This document shows, in pieces, positions 7,741 to 15,607 of a stretch of DNA of 22,982 nucleotides. Under the pieces are notes generated by a model. That model saw only the letters and a list, made by a program, of their open reading frames with translations, did no database searches and was not told the DNA's origin. The number at the start of each line of letters is the position of its first letter. Position 1 is the first letter of the stretch. Source of the stretch: Collinsella sp. (GTDB lineage: Bacteria; Actinomycetota; Coriobacteriia; Coriobacteriales; Coriobacteriaceae); assembly GCA_019419555.1 (NCBI GenBank), contig DXZR01000035.1:1-22982 (forward strand), read 5' to 3'. The translations under genes were made by a program, and so were the position numbers.

Positions 7741-7931
7741 GTCTCGATCTGTAACATCTAGCGGGCTAAATCGCCTCTACCTGTTACAGATCGAGACAAA
7801 CCGTAGAGGGCCGCCCGAAAAATCTCAATCTGTAACACCAAACCCGATTTTGACGGCCTAGCTGTTACAGATCAAGACAAACCGGCCCAAACCACCACAA
7901 AGGTACCTGTCCCCTTTGTGGTGGTTTGGGC
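7741..7931. repeat. Three consecutive intergenic hairpins
   Basis: Hairpin 1: GTCTCGATCTGTAACA (7741-7756) pairs perfectly with 7782-7797. Hairpin 2, similar in sequence: TCTCAATCTGTAACA (7823-7837) with 7863-7877, two mismatches. Hairpin 3: GCCCAAACCACCACAAAGG (7885-7903) pairs over 19 bp with 7913-7931 around TACCTGTCC. The third matches the element at 14540-14576. The remaining bases to the GH1 gene hold only its promoter. Confidence 0.8.
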
Positions 7932-8013
7932 AGGCGGGTATCAAAAAGTGTCAGACGGGGGCGGCCGGCAGGCGTCTGCGTGCGAAAAGAAGTGTCGACC
8001 TGCGCTGTTGCCG

Positions 8014-8042
8014 TTGAGCGGCGCACTGTTTGCAGGGATACT
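8014..8042 (+). promoter_or_regulatory. Candidate promoter of the GH1 gene
   Basis: TTGAGC (8014-8019) and GATACT (8037-8042) are separated by 17 bases, placing the start near 8049, about 30 bases before the ATG. Each hexamer matches consensus at four positions. Confidence 0.4.
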
Positions 8043-8078
8043 GAGCCTACGACAAACAACGTGTGAAAGGATCGATGC

Positions 8079-9509
8079 ATGGCTTTCCGTAACGACTTCC
8101 TGTGGGGCGGCGCAACAGCTGCCAACCAGTGCGAGGGCGCCTACAACGTGGACGGCCGCGGCCTTGCCAACGTGGACGTGGCTCCGCACGGCCCCGAGCG
8201 CTATGCGGTGGTCTCCGGTCAGCGCAAGATGCTCGACTTCGAGGACGGCTATTACTATCCCGCGCAGACCGGCATCGATTTCTATCACCATTACAAGGAG
8301 GATATCGCCCTCTTTGCCGAGATGGGCTTTAAGACCTTCCGCATGAGCCTGGCGTGGACCCGCATTTTCCCCAACGGCGACGAGACCGAGCCCAACGAGG
8401 CCGGCTTGGCCTTTTACGAGGACGTATTCCGCGAGTGTCAGGCGCACGGCATCGAGCCGCTCGTGACCATCACGCACTTCGACTGCCCGATTCACCTCAT
8501 CAAGGAGTACGGCGGCTGGCGCAACCGCAAGCTCATCGACTTCTATAAGAACCTCGCGACCACGATCTTTACCCGCTACAAGGGCCTGGTGAAGTACTGG
8601 CTTACCTTCAACGAGATCAATATGATTCTGCACCTGCCGTTTATGGGTGCCGGTCTGGTCTTTGAGGAGGGCGAGAACAAGGAGGCCGTCGAGTACCTGG
8701 CCGCCCACAACGAGCTCGTCGCCAGCGCTTGGGCAACCAAGATCGCCCACGAGATCGACCCCGAGGTCAAGATCGGCTGCATGCTCGCCGCGGGCAGCTA
8801 CTATCCCTACAGCTGCCGTCCGGGCGACGTGCGTCAGGCACAGCTCGACAACCAGAACAACTACTTTTTTGTCGACGTCCAGAGCCGCGGCTACTACCCG
8901 GCCTATGCGCTCAAGAAGCTCGAGCGCCTGGGCATTGACGTCGGGATGACCGATGAGGATCGCGAGATCCTGGCCGCCAACACCGTCGACTTCATCAGCT
9001 TTAGCTACTACAGCACCCGCTGCTCTGCCGGTGCCGACAACCCCGATATCGAGCGCACCCAGGGCAACGCTTTCGCCGGCGCCAAGAACCCCTATCTGCA
9101 GGAGAGCCAGTGGGGCTGGGCTATCGATCCGCTGGGCTTCCGCATCACGCTCAACGACCTGTACGACCGCTATCAGAAGCCGCTGTTTGTGGTTGAGAAC
9201 GGTCTGGGCGCCAAGGATGTTGTCGAGGAGGATGGCTCCATCAACGACGACTACCGTATCGACTACCTGCGCCAGCACATCGCTGCCATGCGCGACGCGG
9301 TGACCGAGGACGGCGTGGACCTTTTGGGCTACACCACCTGGGGCCCGATCGACCTCGTCTCTGCCGGCACCGGCGAGATGTCCAAGCGCTACGGCTTTAT
9401 CTACGTCGACCGCGACGACGCGGGCAACGGCACCCTCAAGCGCTCCAAGAAGAAGAGCTTTGATTGGTATAAGAAGGTAATCGCCACCAACGGCGAAGAC
9501 CTGGCCTAA
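8079..9509 (+). CDS. GH1 6-phospho-beta-glucosidase
   Basis: A 476-residue cytosolic glycoside hydrolase of family 1. It hydrolyses 6-phospho-beta-glucosides such as cellobiose-, arbutin- or salicin-6-phosphate after PTS uptake. The acid/base Glu179 (TFNEIN) and nucleophile Glu373 (VVENGLG) are present. The phosphate-binding Ser-Lys-x-Tyr signature (SKRY, 435-438) marks it as a phospho-sugar enzyme of the BglA/AscB type. Length is typical. ATG 8079 follows GAAAGGA (8065-8071). No PTS permease lies beside it, so the substrate must enter through a transporter elsewhere. A decayed paralogue lies at 16199-16490. Its stop codon is inside the left arm of a large palindrome. Confidence 0.94.
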   Translation: MAFRNDFLWGGATAANQCEGAYNVDGRGLANVDVAPHGPERYAVVSGQRKMLDFEDGYYYPAQTGIDFYHHYKEDIALFAEMGFKTFRMSLAWTRIFPNGDETEPNEAGLAFYEDVFRECQAHGIEPLVTITHFDCPIHLIKEYGGWRNRKLIDFYKNLATTIFTRYKGLVKYWLTFNEINMILHLPFMGAGLVFEEGENKEAVEYLAAHNELVASAWATKIAHEIDPEVKIGCMLAAGSYYPYSCRPGDVRQAQLDNQNNYFFVDVQSRGYYPAYALKKLERLGIDVGMTDEDREILAANTVDFISFSYYSTRCSAGADNPDIERTQGNAFAGAKNPYLQESQWGWAIDPLGFRITLNDLYDRYQKPLFVVENGLGAKDVVEEDGSINDDYRIDYLRQHIAAMRDAVTEDGVDLLGYTTWGPIDLVSAGTGEMSKRYGFIYVDRDDAGNGTLKRSKKKSFDWYKKVIATNGEDLA

Positions 9510-9613
9510 GGGCCTGAGGCACTCAACCTTGGGGCTCCAACCCTCCTCGCGTACCTAAAGTACGCTTCGTCGGGCTTGTCGCTCCCAATCTTGAGCACCT
9601 CAGGCCCTTAGGA
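9506..9613. repeat. Nested palindrome overlapping the GH1 stop codon
   Basis: Outer arms CCTAAGGGCCTGAGG and CCTCAGGCCCTTAGG pair over 15 bp and include the GH1 stop TAA. Inside are CTCAA/TTGAG, TTGGG/CCCAA and an apical GCGTAC-CTAAA-GTACGC hairpin near 9550-9566. The layout of stems separated by internal loops resembles the elements at 15608 and 17924, but the loop sequences differ. There is no U tract. Confidence 0.75.
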
Positions 9614-9663
9614 GGTAGACCTGACCGTCGCATTTCGAAAGTCATGCTTTATAACGTTCTAAC

Positions 9664-9704
9664 CAAGGCGCCCGGCGAGCAACTTATGCCCGCCGGGCGC
9701 CTTG
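9664..9704. terminator. Strong 14-bp hairpin, possible bidirectional terminator
   Basis: CAAGGCGCCCGGCG (9664-9677) pairs perfectly with CGCCGGGCGCCTTG (9691-9704). Only a short T run follows on the plus strand (TTAAAA). It may end the GH1 transcript. Confidence 0.55.
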
Positions 9705-9706
9705 TT

Positions 9707-9762
9707 AAAAGAAGTGAAAGAAAGCAAAAGAAGTTAAAGCTTGCAAAAGAAGTGAAAGCGGG
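9707..9762 (+). repeat. Three 19-bp imperfect tandem repeats
   Basis: Units at 9707-9725, 9726-9744 and 9745-9762 all begin AAAAGAAGT(G/T)AAAG. They are A-rich, purine-biased and quite unlike the flanking DNA. They could be iterated binding sites or a slippage product. Confidence 0.75.
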
Positions 9763-9804
9763 ATGGCAGTAGTCATCGGGGACGTTCTTAAACGACTGGT
9801 CGCG

Positions 9805-9950
9805 GGGGACACTCTTTGTCGAAGGCACTCATTGGGGACAGACTTAAATGAGTGGCAGTTGGGGACACTCTTTGCCGAGCCAGCAGTCTACGTCGTGCCC
9901 CTTCTGGGCCGGGTGGCTCAAAACGCTGCACGCCGTGGACTGCTGGGGTC
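9805..9950. repeat. GGGGAC-family repeats and hairpins
   Basis: GGGGACACTCTTTG occurs at 9805-9818 and again at 9861-9874. Between them CACTCATT (9826-9833) and AATGAGTG (9847-9854) form a hairpin whose near-copy lies at 15759-15785. CCAGCAGTC near 9884 pairs with GACTGCTGG near 9938-9946. I see no gene between 9510 and 10044, although an open frame runs through part of it. Confidence 0.65.
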
Positions 9951-9976
9951 AAATATGCGGCATTTCGAGCTCGATT

Positions 9977-10006
9977 TTGATATTGGGACTGGTTCTCTAT
10001 TAGAAT
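9977..10006 (+). promoter_or_regulatory. Promoter of the membrane LuxR-type regulator gene
   Basis: TTGATA (9977-9982) and TAGAAT (10001-10006) each match consensus at five of six positions with an 18-base spacer. Transcription would begin near 10013, leaving a leader of about 32 bases that contains the ten-G tract and supporting ATG 10045 as the start. Confidence 0.6.
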
Positions 10007-10044
10007 TGATTTCCAGACATTTGAGTGCGCGGGGGGGGGGATTC

Positions 10045-11589
10045 ATGAGAGGCATGGGAGACACAGCCGCATACCTGCGTCGGGGCATTCGGGAGATTAT
10101 ATGCCTGGTGCTGTTCTATTTTACGTATTTGGCTGGCGAGTATCTTTTTGACGTGCGCGTTGCCGAGTTTGTGCCGCCGAGCGAGGTCGGTGTCTACGAG
10201 AGCTTCATCGTCGGTGCGAGCGTGATCGGCTTTCTTGTGCGCCCCCTTCTGTACTACCGCCGCCCCCATGCGATCGATGCGACGAGCGACGTCACGGGCG
10301 TGCTGCTGGTATCGGCATTGCTGCTGCTGATTATGGCTGTTCGGTTTGAGGTGGTAATCGCCGGCGGTTTGATAGCGTGCTGCACGCTGGGCTACTGCGG
10401 ATCGACCGCCCATGCCAACTTTGCGCGACGCTTTGCACGGACGCCGTATTTGGCGCGCGCGGCGGCGCTTTCGTATGCCCTGGGCGTTCTGGTGCAGGTG
10501 CTCAACCATATGGTGATGCCCGCGGGGATTCCGCAACAGTTTGTTCTTGTTGCCTGTGCGGTTGTGCAGGTGGCGCTGCTCCACGACGCTCGTCGTGCCA
10601 AGCTGCGCGGTGAATCTGAGCCTGGGCGCGAGTCCGATATCGCCGAGCTTTCGGTGGATGCGTCGGAATTTGGCGCCAAATGGCAAGACGATTCTGAATC
10701 AACGGCGGCTTTTCGGCGCGCCGTGGTGCGTTTGACGGTCGCAACCGCCTGTCTTGCTGGCGTGTTTGCCGCCCTCAACGCGGGGCTCACGACCTCGCAC
10801 GCCGCCGGGGCCATCGACTTGGGCGATTGGCCGCGCTTGCTGATGGGCGTGAGCGCTCTAGTCGCCGGCGTCCTATTTGACCTGCACGGTCGTTCGTATA
10901 TGAACATCACCATGACTTGCACTGCCATGTTGTCCACGCTTTCGTTCTTTGTCTTGCTCATCGACGGCAATGGCGGCAATGCGCTTGCGGCCATGGCGAT
11001 TTTCTATCTGGGTTCGGGCTTCTTCGTGGTGTTTTTCACGACGAAATTTGCTGCCATTTCGGTTTATGCGCACTGGTCGTATCTGTGGCCGTGCATGGGT
11101 CGTGTCATCAGCAACGTTTGCGCGATGCTCGTGACGGCGCCGGCGGTGGCGATTGTCTCGAGCCAGAACGTGCTGCTGGCGGTGAGTGCGGTGCTCGTGC
11201 TGTTTGTGGGCATTGCGATTTCGCTGCTGGGGCAGTCTGGGCATCGGACCGATGACGCTGCGGCGCCCGGCGAGCTGGCGTTTGCTGCCGATGATCTTGG
11301 TGCGGACCGCGCGTCTGCTCAGAGCGAGCCCGATTTCGCGGAGGTTCCGGAGCTCACGCTCGGCGAGCGGCTCGATGCCTTTGTCGCCGCCTTTGAGCTT
11401 ACAGAGCGCGAGCGCGATATTTTGGAGGCCTTGGTCGCATCGCACGAGAGCGTTCAGGACATCGCCGCAAAGCTCTTCCTTTCGCGCTCCACGCTCTACC
11501 GCCATATCGCCTCGATCAATAAAAAGACCGGTGCCGAGTCGCGCGTGGCCCTTATCAATTTCTTCTGGTCTTGGACGCCAAATGACTAG
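10045..11589 (+). CDS. Membrane-bound LuxR-family regulator (multi-TM domain + HTH)
   Basis: A 514-residue protein with about ten to twelve hydrophobic segments (residues about 15-410) followed by a charged linker and a C-terminal LuxR/GerE helix-turn-helix (452-514, beginning LTERERDILEAL, recognition region LSRSTLYRHI). This architecture is common in multiple copies in Coriobacteriia, where the membrane part resembles an MFS-like sensor and the HTH binds DNA at the membrane. The ligand and targets are unknown. I chose ATG 10045, not an upstream in-frame start at 9763, because a good promoter lies between them and the upstream stretch is intergenic repeat. Ten consecutive G (10031-10040) serve as the Shine-Dalgarno region. 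ATG 10054 is an alternative. No partner gene shares its transcript. Confidence 0.85.
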   Translation: MRGMGDTAAYLRRGIREIICLVLFYFTYLAGEYLFDVRVAEFVPPSEVGVYESFIVGASVIGFLVRPLLYYRRPHAIDATSDVTGVLLVSALLLLIMAVRFEVVIAGGLIACCTLGYCGSTAHANFARRFARTPYLARAAALSYALGVLVQVLNHMVMPAGIPQQFVLVACAVVQVALLHDARRAKLRGESEPGRESDIAELSVDASEFGAKWQDDSESTAAFRRAVVRLTVATACLAGVFAALNAGLTTSHAAGAIDLGDWPRLLMGVSALVAGVLFDLHGRSYMNITMTCTAMLSTLSFFVLLIDGNGGNALAAMAIFYLGSGFFVVFFTTKFAAISVYAHWSYLWPCMGRVISNVCAMLVTAPAVAIVSSQNVLLAVSAVLVLFVGIAISLLGQSGHRTDDAAAPGELAFAADDLGADRASAQSEPDFAEVPELTLGERLDAFVAAFELTERERDILEALVASHESVQDIAAKLFLSRSTLYRHIASINKKTGAESRVALINFFWSWTPND

Positions 11590-11596
11590 CTCATTT

Positions 11597-11661
11597 GGGA
11601 CGGGGCATTTTTAGCTGTTTTGGGCCGCTGCGGCCAGCAGGGACAGGTCGTAGCGGCCCAA
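11597..11661. terminator. Hairpin between convergent genes
   Basis: TTGGGCCGCT (11620-11629) pairs with AGCGGCCCAA (11652-11661), 10 bp. It sits between the converging regulator and ATPase genes next to a GGGACGGGGC repeat half (from 11597). It lacks a clear U tract on either strand, so terminator function is uncertain. Confidence 0.4.
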
Positions 11662-11688
11662 GCATTCTTGACGATGGTACCTGCGGCA

Positions 11689-14457
11689 CTACAGCAGCTC
11701 GCCGTGGCGGGCGATGTAGCGGCGCTTTGCTAGTTGGGTGAGCGCGATGTAGGCGGTAACGATGCCGATGAGCAGCGCGAAAAAGCTCGCGGGCAGCGCC
11801 ATGAGGCCGAGCGCATCGGCGATGGGGCTTGCCGGCAGCCAGGTGACGAGCGCCAGACCCAGCACGGTGAGAGCGCACAGCGCGGGCGCGGCGTGGTCGC
11901 GCAGACTCGGCAGGCGCGGGGAGCGCAGCATGTGGATTACGAGTGTCTGCGACCACATGGACTCAACGAACCAGCCGCTCTGGAAGAGTGCTGCAAAGGC
12001 CGTCATGCCTGCGACGTTGCCCGCGGCGGCAAGCTCGGACCAGCTCGCGCCCACGGCGGCGGGGCATACCACAAAGAAGAGCGCGGCAAAGGTTGCAATG
12101 TCAAACAGCGAGCTCACGGGGCCCAGCTCAAGCATAAAGCCCTTGATGGACGCGGCATCCCAGGCGCGCGGGCGGGCGGTCCAAGCGTCATCGACGGTGT
12201 CCCACGGCAGCGCGATGCACACGATCTCGTAGACCAGCGACAGCAGCACCAGCTGCAGGGCGCTCATGGGCAAAAACGGCAAGAACAGGCTCGCGACGGT
12301 CACGGACAGCACGTTGCCAAAGTTGGAGCTCACCGTGGTCTTGAGGTACTTGAGCAGGTTGCCGTAGGTGCGGCGGCCTTCGATGATGCCGCGCTCGAGC
12401 ACGCCCAGGTCCTTCTGGAGCAAGATGATATCGGCGGATTCCTTGGCGATGTCGACGGCTGAATTGACCGAGATGCCGCAATCGCTCGCACGCATGGCGG
12501 CGGCGTCGTTGATGCCGTCGCCCATAAAGCCCACGGTGTGACCGAGCAGCTCACGCATGACGCGCACCAGGCGCGCCTTCTGCAGCGGCGAGAGCTTGGC
12601 AAAGAGATGAGTTTTCTCAGCGCGCTCGGCAAGCTCGGCGTCATCGAGCGCATCGATCTCGGAGCCCAGCAAGACGTTGCTCGCGTCGATACCAATCTGT
12701 TCGCAGACGGTTGCAGCGACGCGATCGTTGTCGCCGGTCAGGACCTTGACCGCTACGCCCTTGGCCTCGAGGGTGGCGACGGCGCCCGCGGCACTTGCCT
12801 TGGGCGGATCGAGGAAGGCCAAAAAGCCCATCAGCACCATGTCGCACTCGTCGGCGATGCCAAACTCGCCCACGCAGCGCGGATTGGTCTTCTGCGCCAC
12901 GGCAATCACGCGCAGACCCTCGGCGTTGAGTCCGGCGACCTGCTTGCGAATCTGGGCGAGCTCCTCGTCGGCGAGCGGCTGGACGATGCCGTTGACCTCG
13001 ACAAAGGAGCAGATCTCGAGCATTTCCTCGGCAGCTCCCTTGGTAACCATCTGGGTTTTGCCTTGGGCGTCGGCGACAACTACGCTCAGGCGGCGGCGTG
13101 AGAAATCGAAGGGCACCTCGTCGACCTTGGTATAGCGGTCGCGCAGGCTCTGGCCCAGCATGGAATCGGGCACGACGGTCGAGGGCGTCACGTCGGCACG
13201 GTCGATTACGGCCAGGTCGATAAGGTTCTTGAGGCCGGTCTGGAAGAAGCTGTTCAAAAATGCATGGCGCAGTACGCGTGCGTCCTCGTTGCCGTCGGTG
13301 TTGAGGTAGCGCTCGAGCACGATGCGGTCTTCGGTGAGGGTGCCGGTCTTGTCACAGCACAGGACGTCCATGGCACCCAGGTTTTGAATCGCCGGCAGGT
13401 CCTTGACGATAACCTGGCGACGGGCGAGGTCCTTGGCGCCCTGCGACAGGCTCGTGGTCACGATGACGGGAAGCATCTGCGGCGTGATGCCCACGGCCAC
13501 GCTCGTGGCGAACAGCAGCGCGTCGATGACGTTGCCCTTGGTGGCGGCGTTGATGGCAAAGACGGCCGGCGCCATAACGAGCATGAGGCGTATGAGCAAC
13601 ATGGAGACGCTCGAGACGCCGCGGTCAAACGCACTCTTCTCGCCGCGCCCGTTGAGCATCTTGGCGATGCCGCCCAGGTAGGTGTCCGATCCGGTAGCGA
13701 CGACAAGTGCCATGGCGCTGCCGTTTTGCACGGAGGTGCCGGTAAAGACGATGTTCTTGCAGGCAGAGAGCGGTAGCGCGGAGCTGTCGGCACCCTCGAT
13801 AACCGTGGCGGCAGCGGTCTTCTCGACGGCCTCGCTTTCGCCCGTGAGCGCTGACTCGATCACAAACAGGTCGCGCGCGGTGATGATGCGGGCGTCCGCC
13901 GGTACCATATCGCCGGCAGAGAGGTGGATCACATCGCCGGGGACGAGCTCGTCGAAGGGGATCTCGAGACGCTCGTCGTCGCGCAGGGCGCAGCAGGTGT
14001 TGGAGACCAGGTCCTTGAGGGCCTCGGCTGCATTGCCGCTGCGGGCTTCCTGGATAAACTTCATGCCGCCCGATACCAGCAGCATGATGCCGATGACGAT
14101 GACCGTGGAAGGGTCGCGCTGCGGCTCGGGCACGGCGAGCACGTCGATGTAGAGCGAGACCAGCGCGAGCGCGGCGAGGATGCCGGCGAAGGGATCGATG
14201 AACGCGTCGGCGATGCGGCGGGCGAGCGTTTTGGTCGGCGCCTCGATGGTGTTGGGCCCGGTGGCGTCTAGGCGCTCGGCGGCGTGCTCGGCAGTGAGCC
14301 CGTCGGCCGTGGTGTCGAGCAGCACGAGGGCGTCCTCGGCGCTATGGGTGGCGGCGAATATGGTGTTCTTTGACAGGCCGGCGTGAGCGGCGGGGCGCGC
14401 CGTGCGGCGGCGCTTGGAGATGGCTTCGAGTACCGTGGCGGTTTTGAGCATCAGCAT
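11689..14457 (-). CDS. mgtA: Magnesium-importing P-type ATPase (MgtA/MgtB type)
   Basis: A 922-residue integral membrane P3B-type ATPase that moves Mg2+ into the cell at the cost of ATP. Visible features are a cytosolic N-terminal region, the actuator motif LTGES (204-208), the membrane motif ITPQMLP (324-330), phosphorylation site CDKTGTLTE (Asp369), the hinge segment TGDND near 590 and MGDGINDAAAMRASDCGISV further on. The C-terminal region has about six membrane segments. Length matches MgtA (about 900). Start ATG 14457 follows AAGGAGGAC at 5 bases; ATG 14451 is also possible. The leader, more than 250 bases long, holds a small ORF with a strong ribosome site and a hairpin, suggesting leader-mediated control by Mg2+ or charged tRNA, as known for mgtA in enterobacteria. 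No MgtC-like gene lies here. Confidence 0.93.
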   Translation of the reverse strand: MLMLKTATVLEAISKRRRTARPAAHAGLSKNTIFAATHSAEDALVLLDTTADGLTAEHAAERLDATGPNTIEAPTKTLARRIADAFIDPFAGILAALALVSLYIDVLAVPEPQRDPSTVIVIGIMLLVSGGMKFIQEARSGNAAEALKDLVSNTCCALRDDERLEIPFDELVPGDVIHLSAGDMVPADARIITARDLFVIESALTGESEAVEKTAAATVIEGADSSALPLSACKNIVFTGTSVQNGSAMALVVATGSDTYLGGIAKMLNGRGEKSAFDRGVSSVSMLLIRLMLVMAPAVFAINAATKGNVIDALLFATSVAVGITPQMLPVIVTTSLSQGAKDLARRQVIVKDLPAIQNLGAMDVLCCDKTGTLTEDRIVLERYLNTDGNEDARVLRHAFLNSFFQTGLKNLIDLAVIDRADVTPSTVVPDSMLGQSLRDRYTKVDEVPFDFSRRRLSVVVADAQGKTQMVTKGAAEEMLEICSFVEVNGIVQPLADEELAQIRKQVAGLNAEGLRVIAVAQKTNPRCVGEFGIADECDMVLMGFLAFLDPPKASAAGAVATLEAKGVAVKVLTGDNDRVAATVCEQIGIDASNVLLGSEIDALDDAELAERAEKTHLFAKLSPLQKARLVRVMRELLGHTVGFMGDGINDAAAMRASDCGISVNSAVDIAKESADIILLQKDLGVLERGIIEGRRTYGNLLKYLKTTVSSNFGNVLSVTVASLFLPFLPMSALQLVLLSLVYEIVCIALPWDTVDDAWTARPRAWDAASIKGFMLELGPVSSLFDIATFAALFFVVCPAAVGASWSELAAAGNVAGMTAFAALFQSGWFVESMWSQTLVIHMLRSPRLPSLRDHAAPALCALTVLGLALVTWLPASPIADALGLMALPASFFALLIGIVTAYIALTQLAKRRYIARHGELL

Positions 14458-14539
14458 AGGGTCCTCCTTGCTGAAGGGAGTTAGCGTACGTGTCGTATTT
14501 GCTTTAAAAAACCTAGATGTCGCTCACGTCATACTCGCG

Positions 14540-14576
14540 AACCACCACAAAGGGGACAGGCACCTTGGTGGTGGTT
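14540..14576. repeat. GGGGACAGG-family palindrome in the mgtA leader
   Basis: AACCACCACAAAGG (14540-14553) pairs with CCTTGGTGGTGGTT (14563-14576), one mismatch, around a GGGACAGGCA loop. It is a near copy of the hairpin at 7885-7931 in opposite orientation. Lying between the leader ORF and mgtA, it may take part in attenuation or be a chance insertion. Confidence 0.75.
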
Positions 14577-14597
14577 TTGACGATCAGTTCGTGGCGC

Positions 14598-14669
14598 TTA
14601 TGCGTGTGCGGAATCCTCGCGGCGCGCCGAGGGCGACATGCAGGTTTTTCGACTATGACTGCCTTCCAT
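14598..14669 (-). CDS. Possible mgtA leader peptide (23 aa)
   Basis: A short frame begins ATG at 14669 and ends TAA at 14598-14600, encoding MEGSHSRKTCMSPSARREDS plus AHA. It is preceded by a near-ideal AAGGAGGTG (14674-14682, 4 bases from the ATG), one of the best ribosome sites in the window, and by a TTGACA promoter. It ends 140 bases before mgtA on the same strand. Enterobacterial mgtL is a 17-residue, proline-rich leader; this one has a single proline and is rich in Ser, Arg and Ala, so any similarity is of position, not sequence. Its product may be irrelevant, with the act of translation being what controls downstream folding. Confidence 0.45.
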   Translation of the reverse strand: MEGSHSRKTCMSPSARREDSAHA

Positions 14670-14735
14670 GGCACACCTCCTTAAGGCCGGGCGCAGCGCG
14701 CTTCAGGTATCTCATACCCGTTTTAATCCGCCCGT

Positions 14736-14764
14736 ATTTTTGATGAGGGGGTTTGCCGTGTCAA
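14736..14764 (-). promoter_or_regulatory. Promoter for the mgtA leader transcript
   Basis: On the minus strand a perfect TTGACA (14764 to 14759) is followed after 17 bases by AAAAAT (14741 to 14736), four of six to consensus. The start would be near 14729, about 60 bases before the leader ORF and 270 before mgtA. A GGTAT-GAG-ATACC mini-hairpin lies in the leader. Confidence 0.55.
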
Positions 14765-14893
14765 CCCCATTGTTCGGAAAATCATCGCCCCTGACAAAGC
14801 CTTTACAGAATGTCGCGGTCTCAAAGCGCGCCCGCAATGAGCCCTGCCTGCGCTAAACTGGAAGGCACGTACGCGAACACGAGAGGAGCCCGC

Positions 14894-15574
14894 ATGGAGG
14901 CTTACAAGCAAGAGTTCATCAAGTTCATGGTCGAGTCCGACGTCCTTAAGTTCGGCAGCTTTACGCTCAAGAGCGGCCGTCAGTCCCCGTTCTTTATGAA
15001 CGCCGGCGCTTACGTGACGGGCTATCAGCTCAAGAAGCTGGGCGAGTATTATGCCCAGGCCATCCACGATAACTTTGGCGACGACTTTGACGTGCTGTTT
15101 GGACCGGCCTACAAGGGTATTCCGCTGGCTGTTGTTACCGCCATTGCCTACCACGAGCTGTACGGCAAGGAGGTCAAGTACTGCTGTGACCGCAAGGAGG
15201 CCAAGGACCACGGTGCCGACAAGGGCAACCTTTTGGGTTATGAGCCCCAGGACGGCGATCGCGTGGTGATGGTCGAGGACGTGACCACCTCCGGCAAGTC
15301 CATCGACGAGACCTATCCCAAGGTCATGGCTGCGGCCGATGTCGAGATCAAGGGCCTGATCGTCTCGCTCAACCGCATGGAGGTCGGCAAGGGCGGCGTG
15401 ACCACCGCTCAGAAGGAGATTGAGGCCAAGTACGGTTTCCCCGTCGCGAGCATCGTTTCCATGGCCGAGGTCGTCGAGACCCTCTACAACCACGAGATCG
15501 ACGGCAAGGTCGTCATCGATGACGAGCTCAAGGCCGCCATCGACGCTTACTACGAGCAGTACGGAGTTAAGTAG
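14894..15574 (+). CDS. pyrE: Orotate phosphoribosyltransferase
   Basis: A 226-residue cytosolic enzyme that joins orotate and PRPP to give orotidine 5'-monophosphate in pyrimidine synthesis. The PRPP-binding loop VVMVEDVTTSGKS (124-136) is intact. N-terminal FGSFTLKSGRQSPFFMNAG and CDRKEAKDHG near 98-107 (catalytic loop lysines) fit the family. The start at 14894 follows GAGAGGAG (14881-14888); upstream in-frame codons at 14810 lack a site. It stands alone here, without pyrF, pyrD or other pyr genes, between the divergent mgtA leader and a structured repeat that starts one base after its stop. Confidence 0.95.
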   Translation: MEAYKQEFIKFMVESDVLKFGSFTLKSGRQSPFFMNAGAYVTGYQLKKLGEYYAQAIHDNFGDDFDVLFGPAYKGIPLAVVTAIAYHELYGKEVKYCCDRKEAKDHGADKGNLLGYEPQDGDRVVMVEDVTTSGKSIDETYPKVMAAADVEIKGLIVSLNRMEVGKGGVTTAQKEIEAKYGFPVASIVSMAEVVETLYNHEIDGKVVIDDELKAAIDAYYEQYGVK

Positions 15575-15602
15575 GTTACGCGGTTTTACCAAACCGCGTA
15601 AC
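15575..15602 (+). repeat. GTTACGCGGTT hairpin after pyrE
   Basis: GTTACGCGGTTT (15575-15586) pairs over 12 bp with AAACCGCGTAAC (15591-15602). The same hairpin, with a different loop, follows the lipoprotein gene at 17891-17919. Each immediately precedes a 118-nt structured element, so hairpin and element form one composite unit. Confidence 0.85.
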
Positions 15603-15607
15603 GGGCC

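Noticed and set aside
9763..10044. N-terminal extension of the membrane regulator
   Set aside because: The stretch consists of repeats and contains a good promoter; the translation before ATG 10045 has no family character.
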